From the NCBI GenBank assembly GCA_017881285.1, contig JADGRD010000288.1, forward strand, positions 1 through 5,474: a DNA stretch of 5,474 nt. Direction: 5' to 3'. The position numbers were made by a program, and so were the translations under genes. The notes beneath the pieces were generated by a model, which ran no database searches, had not been told where the DNA came from, and worked only from the letters and a program-made list of their open reading frames with translations. Origin of the DNA: Pseudomonadota bacterium. Its GTDB lineage: Bacteria > Myxococcota_A > Polyangia > Fen-1088. Positions 1-4,270 of this stretch are shown here, in pieces. Within the stretch, counting starts at the first letter, position 1; each line of letters starts with the position of its first letter.

Positions 1-1
1 C

Positions 2-934
2 GATGGCTGCGGGCTGCGGAACGGTTCGGCCGGCACCAGCCCGCTCGGGTACGATGACCTGCGCAACGGCGGGCTGGGATTGCGCGACCACGAGTGTTTT
101 CTGGAAAGAGCGGGCAAGGAGCCGACCCCGATCTCCCTGTCTAGCGCCGTGCTCAAGACGCGGCTGTGGGGCGAAAGCGGAATCATTATCACTCTCCGCG
201 ACATTTCCGAGCGCCGCAAGATCGAAGAGCTGCGGGACGGCGCCGAGCGGATCATGCGACACGATCTGCGCAACACCCTGACCGGTATCTACGCGCTCAG
301 CACCTCCCTGGTCGGTGATCGCGCGCTCGGCCCGGCGCAGAAGGATCACGCCGTCATGATCCACGATGGCGCCCGGCTGCTCAACGAACAGATCGACTCG
401 TATCTCTACCTGCGCTCCGTGGAAGACGGAGCCTTCAAGGCGCCACTCGAAAGCGTGGACCTGGCCGAGGTGCTGCGTAGCGTGCAGAGGAACCTGGGAC
501 CGCTAGCCGAATCCATGAATGTCCACCTCGCCTTCCTGGTGAACGGCAACCCGGCCGACGCCACGACCGTGCTCGACGTGCGCGGCATCCGGTCCATGCT
601 CTTCGGCATCTTCGTGAACCTCGTCAAGAACGCCATCGAGGCCTCGCCCTTCGGCTCCGAAGTGTCCATCCAAGTGAAGACCGGCCCCGTCGTGGTTTCC
701 GTGCGCAACCGCGGCGCCATCCCCGAGCAAATCCGCCCGCGTTTCTTCACCAAGTTCGCCACCGCCGGCAAGCGCCGTGGCACCGGCATCGGCGCCTACG
801 GTGCGAGGATCATGGCGGAAGCTCTGGGATGCACCGTCGCGTTTACCACAAGCCAGGAACAGGGGACGGAAGTGGTGGTGAGGTTTCCAGGGGCGGGGAC
901 GGCGGAGGTTGACGGAGAGCGACGCCGAGACTAA
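2..934 (+). CDS. PAS-containing sensor histidine kinase, C-terminal part (5' end outside window)
   Basis: Autophosphorylating sensor kinase of a two-component system. The frame is open from base 2 to the TAA at 932-934 (310 codons), so the start lies upstream; an internal TTG at 80 is a possible but unconvincing start. Numbering from that TTG: residues 1-46 are the end of a PAS fold, closing with the typical RDISERRK. The H-box is RHDLRN at 60-65, with phospho-acceptor His61. The N-box is NLVKNAIEAS at 180-189. The ATP-lid/G2 region is GKRRGTGIG at 230-238, and the domain ends near PGAG. The usual DxGxG G1 box reads NRGAI (210-214), a variant known in some kinase families, so activity is still likely. 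No membrane segment is visible in this part. No response regulator lies beside it, so the partner is unknown. Its last 92 bases overlap a convergent gene. The family call is firm; the stimulus is unknown. Confidence 0.93.
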   Translation, partial: DGCGLRNGSAGTSPLGYDDLRNGGLGLRDHECFLERAGKEPTPISLSSAVLKTRLWGESGIIITLRDISERRKIEELRDGAERIMRHDLRNTLTGIYALSTSLVGDRALGPAQKDHAVMIHDGARLLNEQIDSYLYLRSVEDGAFKAPLESVDLAEVLRSVQRNLGPLAESMNVHLAFLVNGNPADATTVLDVRGIRSMLFGIFVNLVKNAIEASPFGSEVSIQVKTGPVVVSVRNRGAIPEQIRPRFFTKFATAGKRRGTGIGAYGARIMAEALGCTVAFTTSQEQGTEVVVRFPGAGTAEVDGERRRD

Positions 935-1703
935 GGACGATGGCCACGCCGAAAGTCTGCTGGTATCCGAGAACGCGCGCCGTGATGCAGTCGCCAAAGT
1001 CGCATTCAAGCGAGATGGGCGCTGAGGCACGCGCCACGATGTAGGGCATGACGAGCAGGCTGCCGACGAAATGTCCGCGGCGCAGGTCGGCGCCCAAGGC
1101 GCCCTCGACGCGGTCCTCGTCCCGCAAGAGGCTGGCCTGGTACCTGACGTCGAACGAATGGTAGTGCCGGCCGTGGCTGGCCCCGAGGGCGAGCACCAGG
1201 TGAATTCGCGTGGGCGACGCGGCCGACGGATGAAGGAGAGTAGGATAGGCCTCCAGTCGAGCCCGTATCTCGTTCTGGTGGCCGGTGAGGCGGTGGCTGA
1301 CAGCCGGTGCGATGGCATCGGTTCTGGCACCGATCAGGAAGGCGAGCGGAAGTGGACGCATGCCTTCCCCCAGGCCCGCGCGCACCTCCGCGCCACTGTC
1401 GTTCAAACCCCAGTCGCCGGCGGCGTCGAGCCAATCGGTGGCCGCCACGCGCCCGCCAAGCCGGATGGGCAGCATCGCCAGGCCGCCCTTATCCGTGGCG
1501 AAGCCTTGCTTTGAGCCCTGGTCCGTTTCGATCTGGATCCGCGAGATGTCGTAGATCTGCGTCTCCGAGAATTGAACGACCCCCGCCCGCTGGAGTGGCC
1601 CGCCCGGCGCGCTCGGGACCGAGGCACACGCGGCCGCGACAAGAAAGCAGGCGGCGGGCGCCGAGCGCTTGAAGGCGTCGTGGGCTTTCATTCGGAACGC
1701 CAT
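843..1703 (-). CDS. Exported, probably outer-membrane protein or lipoprotein, function unknown
   Basis: 286 residues, no family recognised. The N-terminus looks like a signal peptide: basic (R4, K6, K12, R13), then a hydrophobic stretch ending VAAAC with Cys26. That fits a lipobox, though Ala rather than Leu at -3 is weak, so signal peptidase I cleavage is possible. The mature part has alternating strand-like segments, for example RIHLVLALGAS (166-176), SLLVMPYIVAR (215-225) and FGVAIVLSLGVAL (251-263). This suggests a small beta-barrel or beta-rich envelope protein. A close Cys pair (234 and 239) could form a disulfide. The ATG at 1703 was chosen because AAGGA (complement of 1715-1719) lies 11 bases upstream; Met5 is an alternative. 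About 30 C-terminal residues, Pro-rich and ending in Trp, are encoded antisense to the kinase 3' end and look like an extension beyond the barrel. Existence of the gene is likely; the role is unknown. Confidence 0.72.
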   Translation of the reverse strand: MAFRMKAHDAFKRSAPAACFLVAAACASVPSAPGGPLQRAGVVQFSETQIYDISRIQIETDQGSKQGFATDKGGLAMLPIRLGGRVAATDWLDAAGDWGLNDSGAEVRAGLGEGMRPLPLAFLIGARTDAIAPAVSHRLTGHQNEIRARLEAYPTLLHPSAASPTRIHLVLALGASHGRHYHSFDVRYQASLLRDEDRVEGALGADLRRGHFVGSLLVMPYIVARASAPISLECDFGDCITARVLGYQQTFGVAIVLSLGVALRQPPPSPPLETSPPLPSPVPGLW

Positions 1704-1714
1704 CGTCGCGCGGA

Positions 1715-1719
1715 TCCTT
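1715..1719 (-). promoter_or_regulatory. Ribosome binding site of the 843-1703 gene
   Basis: On the minus strand this reads AAGGA, 11 bases before the ATG at 1703. The spacing is a little long but acceptable. It favours this start over the internal Met codon at 1689-1691, which has no purine-rich stretch in front of it. Confidence 0.45.
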
Positions 1720-1720
1720 G

Positions 1721-1740
1721 GCCCCGTCCATGGGTGGGGC
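1721..1740. repeat. Inverted repeat GCCCC / GGGGC, possible leader hairpin
   Basis: GCCCC at 1721-1725 pairs with GGGGC at 1736-1740. Wobble pairs and two further G-C pairs could extend the stem inward. It lies directly upstream of the ribosome binding site of the minus-strand gene, so in that transcript it would form a 5' leader hairpin. There is no T-run after it, so it is not a clear intrinsic terminator. A regulatory role is only a possibility. Confidence 0.35.
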
Positions 1741-1759
1741 GAGGTTGGCCGCTCACGGT

Positions 1760-1775
1760 CACGTCGCGGGACGTG
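1760..1775. promoter_or_regulatory. Perfect inverted repeat CACGTC-N4-GACGTG, candidate operator
   Basis: CACGTC (1760-1765) and GACGTG (1770-1775) are perfect 6-base arms around GCGG. A second related pair, GTCACG at 1758-1763 and CGTGAC at 1787-1792, overlaps it. The repeat lies about 57 bases upstream of the ATG at 1703, in the 235-base gap that must carry that gene's promoter. Its symmetry suits a dimeric regulator or an RNA hairpin. I could not place convincing -35 and -10 boxes. The rest of the 1704-1938 gap shows nothing I can name. Confidence 0.35.
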
Positions 1776-1924
1776 GGTACGCTCATCGTGACGCCGTCTG
1801 TGTACCTGCCTGGAGCTCTCGGGAAGCGTGCGTAGAAGCTGCGTGAATGACTACCATCGGTCGGGGATCAGGCAGGAGGGTGTCCCCCGTGGTGAGCAAG
1901 ATCGTGCGAACCTTATGACCGGCA

Positions 1925-1937
1925 GCCAAGCCTTGGC
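1925..1937 (-). terminator. Short stem-loop just after the 1939-2358 gene
   Basis: GCCAA (1925-1929) and TTGGC (1933-1937) form a 5-base stem with a 3-base loop. On the minus strand it starts one base after the TGA stop at 1939-1941. No U-tract follows, so it is a weak terminator candidate supported mainly by position. Confidence 0.25.
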
Positions 1938-1938
1938 G

Positions 1939-2358
1939 TCAGAGCCTCTTGCCAATACCCAACACTCGCAGTTTCTTCTCGTTCTTAAGATCTATCTCGA
2001 TGTCCCAGGACTTCGCTTTGGTCTCCTTGCTAACGATGCGTAGGTGTCCATTGTATTTCTTTCCACCCCTCAGGAATACGCGGCAGGGGTGATCATAGTC
2101 CTCCGTGAGCAGCTCCACCCGTGACGTCTCCAGGTCGAACTTGAACACTCCCACCCGGTGCGTCTCTCCAGAGGAGATGTCGACCTTCGCAGGATTCTTG
2201 GGCGGCGGGTAGTGTGTCGACCAGCAAAGCCGCTCCCCATCGACGACAAGCGGCGCGCTGGGCGTGATGAGCGCTTCGCGACCTAGCGGGGGCTCCATGA
2301 TGTCCGCCTTGTCGTGTTCCAAAGTGATGTAGGCACAGCATCCCGTCAGAGGGAGCAC
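1939..2358 (-). CDS. Small hypothetical protein of atypical composition, start uncertain
   Basis: 139 residues if started at the GTG at 2358; no family recognised. The N-terminus has LTGCC, which looks like a lipobox (Cys7), but only six residues precede it, too few for a signal peptide. The same frame stays open upstream to the TAG at 2479-2481 without an ATG, GTG or TTG. A better start may be the ATG at 2296-2298, with AAGG eight bases ahead (complement of 2307-2310), giving 119 residues. The protein is polar and beta-rich in appearance (GVFKFDLETSRVELL at 70-84; SWDIEIDL at 117-124), with a Lys-rich C-terminus and Cys45 and Cys92 as a possible disulfide. By eye its 3' half (bases 1981-2100) is about 50% G+C, well below the surroundings, which suggests transfer from another source. 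It could be an intact small protein or the 3' part of a degraded gene. Confidence 0.55.
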   Translation of the reverse strand: MLPLTGCCAYITLEHDKADIMEPPLGREALITPSAPLVVDGERLCWSTHYPPPKNPAKVDISSGETHRVGVFKFDLETSRVELLTEDYDHPCRVFLRGGKKYNGHLRIVSKETKAKSWDIEIDLKNEKKLRVLGIGKRL

Positions 2359-2516
2359 GAAGTTGTTCTTCGCGTACGAGAGCGTGCCCGACTTCAGAGC
2401 GCCAAAGGGGCTGAGGCTCTCATTGAGGGCAAGTGGGGCCGACGGACCGGCACCGGCAGCTACCGCTCCTTGCCGCGTCTAGACGGGCAGAGACCGTCGG
2501 TGCTAGACGTCTGGGA
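2359..2516. promoter_or_regulatory. Divergent intergenic region between the 1939-2358 and 2517-2951 genes
   Basis: Both flanking genes read outward, so this 158-base stretch should hold both promoters. I could not identify trustworthy -35 or -10 boxes on either strand. The minus-strand frame of the left gene remains open through most of it, which may mean that gene once began further upstream. On the plus strand there is a GTG at 2433 with GAGGG three bases before it. That would add 28 residues ahead of the lipoprotein signal and is less likely to be the true start. Confidence 0.35.
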
Positions 2517-2951
2517 ATGCGACGAGATCAGAGCTATTTTTCGAGAGCGATCCTGGTGGCCGCCGTCCTCTCGTTCGGGGCCTGTGCCCACCAGCGGAGC
2601 ACCCCGGACGTGACGGTGATGAGGACGGGACCGATCCATGCCTCGCTGCCCAACGATTGCCCGCTGACGTTTCTCAACAATCAACACATGGACATCCTGG
2701 CCAGCGGCTATGAGCAGCTTGCCATGATCATCTTCTCCGGCACCGCCCGCGAGATGGATCGTTCCGCGTCGGCGATCCCTGGCGCGGTGGCCGTTGGGGC
2801 TTGCAAGCTCGGCGGGGATACCGTCTCCCTCTTCAATACGATGGACACAGCCCGGAGCGCGGTCGTGCAGTTTATCGTCTGGAAATCACCCGCCGCGAAA
2901 CCCGGGGGAAGCGGGACGGGGCAACCAGCCGCTCCCGGTCAGGGGATCTAG
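2517..2951 (+). CDS. Small lipoprotein with a conserved-looking Cys pair, function unknown
   Basis: 144 residues from the ATG at 2517. This start gives a textbook lipoprotein signal: MRRDQ, then hydrophobic AILVAAVLSF, and lipobox FGAC with Cys23 as the lipidated residue. The protein should be exported and membrane-anchored. The mature domain runs from about 46 to 123 (NDCPLTF at 46-52, ACKLGGDTVSL at 95-105), and Cys48 and Cys96 probably form a disulfide. A Cys near the start and a later 'AC-LGGD-V' element recall small envelope proteins of the RcsF/YbjQ-like type seen in myxobacteria; this is resemblance only. Residues 124-144 are a Pro/Gly-rich tail. The ribosome binding site is poor, since GGGA abuts the ATG; an upstream GTG at 2433 would place 28 extra residues before the signal peptide. 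It is divergent from the low-GC gene on its left. Lipoprotein status is likely; the role is unknown. Confidence 0.72.
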   Translation: MRRDQSYFSRAILVAAVLSFGACAHQRSTPDVTVMRTGPIHASLPNDCPLTFLNNQHMDILASGYEQLAMIIFSGTAREMDRSASAIPGAVAVGACKLGGDTVSLFNTMDTARSAVVQFIVWKSPAAKPGGSGTGQPAAPGQGI

Positions 2952-3088
2952 ATAATCTCGCCTTGATTCACGAATGGGCCGAAGACCGCGGCCTCGACCT
3001 GGGCGCCAACACTATGCCGCTCTGGGATGGCACGCGCCCCGACTACGACTGGGCAGTGGCCGCGCTGGCGTCGGACGCGGCGGTGTGA
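2951..3088 (+). pseudogene. Orphan C-terminal fragment, probable remnant of a lost gene
   Basis: The frame ending at the TGA of 3086-3088 encodes about 45 residues that read like real protein: LIHEWAEDRGLDLG, then TMPLWDGTRPDYDWAVAAL. Codons have strong G/C third positions. No credible start exists: the only in-frame candidate, a TTG at 2963, lacks a ribosome binding site, and upstream the frame runs out of frame through the lipoprotein gene into non-protein-like sequence. The segment begins right at the lipoprotein stop (2949-2951). The 'P-WDG-xxDY-xAV-AL' pattern faintly recalls the C-terminal tail of 13E12/DUF222-type HNH nucleases, a mobile family, but I hold that loosely. It could instead be a short ORF of about 41 codons. 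Confidence 0.4.
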
Positions 3089-3124
3089 CGATGGCCGTCG
3101 AACAACGTGCGCGTGCGCGATGCG

Positions 3125-3147
3125 AAAATGATACCCCACTTCGGGGC
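3125..3147 (-). terminator. Possible rho-independent terminator of the cupin gene
   Basis: On the minus strand, CCCC-GAAGT-GGGG (complement of 3134-3146) forms a short GC stem, extendable by a G-T pair. It is followed after a few bases by TTTT (complement of 3125-3128). It lies 14 bases beyond the cupin stop codon at 3161-3163. The stem is short and the T-run interrupted, so strength is doubtful, but the position is right. Confidence 0.45.
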
Positions 3148-3160
3148 GCCTGACTTCGGG

Positions 3161-3628
3161 CTACTTCTTGGCGGCGGGTTTGTCGCCGTCGGGCACGATG
3201 TCCCACTTTCCCCGCACGTCCATGGCGAGAACACAATCTGGACCGGCTTCACATCGGGTCAGGTGCTTTGTCTTGTTGGAGAACGAGACGAAGGAGCCTG
3301 CCGGGAGCTTGTGCTCCTTTCCATCGACGGTGAGAACCAGCGTGCCCGAAAGCACGGTGACGGAGTGGTTGGCCGTGTGGTGGTGAATGGGCGCCGAGAA
3401 CCCCCCCACGAACTTGAGGAAGAAGTGGCTTGGTCCTGTGCTCGGATCGCCGTCGAGGGGTGCAAGCTGCACGCCGGACATGCCCGGCACTTCATTCCAT
3501 TTGATGTCGGCGGTGGGCATGAACTCCGCCCCTGTGACCTTGGCCGCCTTGTCCGCCGCGCCGGCGGCAGGCGTGATGGCACAAAGGGCTCCGCTGAGCA
3601 CCAGCAACACCGAAAGCGTGTTCTTCAT
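3161..3628 (-). CDS. Secreted single-domain cupin protein
   Basis: 155 residues. A cleavable signal peptide (MKN, hydrophobic 5-18, cleavage near AGA|AD at 24-25) sends it to the periplasm or outside. Residues 66-137 form a cupin beta-barrel. Motif 1 is GGFSAPIHHHTANHSVTVLSG (75-95) with metal ligands His82 and His84; the usual Glu is replaced by His88. Motif 2 is GKEHKLPAGSFVSFSNKTKH (103-122) with His122 as the last ligand. Cys126 and Cys132 could form a disulfide. The layout resembles exported DUF4437/ChrR-type cupins of unknown substrate, which bind a divalent metal. The ATG at 3628 has GAGGAG (complement of 3637-3642) eight bases ahead. It stands alone, with a possible terminator downstream and a tandem repeat upstream. 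The fold is confident; the enzymatic or binding role is not known. Confidence 0.88.
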   Translation of the reverse strand: MKNTLSVLLVLSGALCAITPAAGAADKAAKVTGAEFMPTADIKWNEVPGMSGVQLAPLDGDPSTGPSHFFLKFVGGFSAPIHHHTANHSVTVLSGTLVLTVDGKEHKLPAGSFVSFSNKTKHLTRCEAGPDCVLAMDVRGKWDIVPDGDKPAAKK

Positions 3629-3636
3629 GACGATTT

Positions 3637-3642
3637 CTCCTC
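3637..3642 (-). promoter_or_regulatory. Strong ribosome binding site of the cupin gene
   Basis: The minus strand reads GAGGAG with eight bases to the ATG at 3628. This is the best Shine-Dalgarno match in the window and fixes the cupin start, which also gives the complete signal peptide. Confidence 0.8.
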
Positions 3643-3659
3643 GGACAAGTTGGAATCTC

Positions 3660-3677
3660 GCGCATATCGCGCGTATC
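3660..3677 (-). promoter_or_regulatory. Tandem 9-base repeat upstream of the cupin gene, candidate operator
   Basis: The minus strand reads GATACGCGC followed at once by GATATGCGC, matching at 8 of 9 bases. It ends 17 bases before the ribosome binding site and 31 before the ATG, in the zone expected for a promoter -10 region or a regulator site. CGCG arms around CATAT (3659-3671) give it local dyad symmetry too. No standard -35 box was found at proper spacing. Confidence 0.35.
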
Positions 3678-3743
3678 CGCTCTACGGACGAGATGGCAGA
3701 GTGAATCTGCCTGTAGATGCCGGGCGCCAGTAGCAGGGTTCAT

Positions 3744-3765
3744 CTCTTCTTCGAAATCAGAAGAG
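3744..3765. repeat. Perfect 7-base inverted repeat, possible terminator or operator
   Basis: CTCTTCT (3744-3750) and AGAAGAG (3759-3765) are perfect arms around an 8-base loop. It lies 59 bases past the stop of the 3825-4133 ORF and 115 bases upstream of the cupin ATG. On the minus strand it could end transcription of the former or act in the promoter of the latter. There is no U-tract, so its role stays open. I see nothing else nameable between 3678 and 3824. Confidence 0.35.
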
Positions 3766-3824
3766 CCGCGCCTTGCTGAGCGGCAGCGGGCCAGTGGATC
3801 GTGGCCGCTTGCCGAGACCCGTGG

Positions 3825-4133
3825 TCAGGCGCTGGTAATGTCGTACGAGAAGATCGGCGAAGGAAACAGGAATACGCAGCCACTATTGGTTGCCAGCATG
3901 TTGTTCACGCCCATCTCGACGTGGCCCGGGGCTGTTGACCAGGCGTCAATCGTTGCGCTGTAGACTTGGTCCTTGCCCTGCTGGACCATTGTGAGCTGGA
4001 GCGGGTTGGGACTGAATGTGCGGTTGGCTGTCGTCTCGTTCGTGGGCAGGCCGGCCCGCCAACCGAAACGCCATTCGGCCCGCTCCTGCGATACCATCCC
4101 GATAGGCTCACTGCCGGCGAGTAGCACCGTCAT
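3825..4133 (-). CDS. Hypothetical 102-residue ORF, possibly a 3' gene remnant
   Basis: No family recognised. The product reads like genuine protein: ERAEWRFGWRAGLPTNET (17-34), SPNPLQLTMVQQGKDQVYSA (41-60), HVEMGVNNML (71-80), and an aromatic end FLFPSPIFSYDITSA (88-102). It has one Cys (86) and no charged-then-hydrophobic signal sequence. G/C at third codon positions is common but less extreme than in the glycosidase gene. The ATG at 4133 has no ribosome binding site, and an in-frame TGA lies only four codons before it (4146-4148). The beginning (MTVLLAGSEPIGMV) could be the interior of a longer protein whose upstream part was lost or frameshifted. It lies downstream of the glycosidase gene on the same strand, 137 bases away, so co-transcription is possible. 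Gene, fragment or chance ORF cannot be settled from sequence alone; coding at some time seems likely. Confidence 0.45.
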   Translation of the reverse strand: MTVLLAGSEPIGMVSQERAEWRFGWRAGLPTNETTANRTFSPNPLQLTMVQQGKDQVYSATIDAWSTAPGHVEMGVNNMLATNSGCVFLFPSPIFSYDITSA

Positions 4134-4213
4134 TGAATACGAAATTCAGACCGTGTTACTCGCCGACATCACGCCCGGCTCGGCCAGCAAAGCCCATCCC
4201 TAATGATCGAGCC

Positions 4214-4245
4214 GCGCCCGGTAGAGCCTGGCCAGGGAGGGGCGC
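4214..4245 (-). terminator. Hairpin after the glycosidase gene
   Basis: GCGCCC (4214-4219) and GGGCGC (4240-4245) are perfect arms. The loop contains the 10-base palindrome CCTGGCCAGG (4227-4236). It begins 25 bases beyond the glycosidase stop (4271-4273). No T-run follows on the minus strand, so if it terminates transcription it would need a factor. Confidence 0.3.
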
Positions 4246-4270
4246 TCGTAGCCACCGCCGCCGTTGCGGA

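Noticed and set aside
503..1330. Long minus-strand ORF of 275 codons across the kinase and envelope-protein genes
   Set aside because: It runs antisense to the well-supported kinase and in another frame of the envelope gene. The product is Arg/Pro/Ser-rich, typical of high-GC shadow frames, with no domain or start signal.
1071..1514. Plus-strand ORF of 147 codons opposite the envelope-protein gene
   Set aside because: Antisense shadow of the 843-1703 gene with no recognisable motif. The minus-strand product has a signal peptide and strand pattern, so it is preferred.
3138..3160. Direct repeat ACTTCGGG at 3138-3145 and 3153-3160
   Set aside because: Eight bases in GC-rich sequence is close to chance. 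The first copy is part of the terminator hairpin and the second overlaps the end of the intergenic gap, with no sign of a mobile-element target duplication.
2948..3252. Three minus-strand ORFs between the lipoprotein and the cupin gene (2948-3139, 3012-3236, 3043-3252)
   Set aside because: Arg/Pro/Ser-rich products antisense to the orphan fragment and partly overlapping the cupin 3' end, with no start signals.
3107..3733. Plus-strand ORF of 208 codons opposite the cupin gene
   Set aside because: The cupin on the other strand has both metal motifs, a signal peptide and a strong ribosome binding site. The plus-strand product is His/Arg/Gly-rich shadow sequence.
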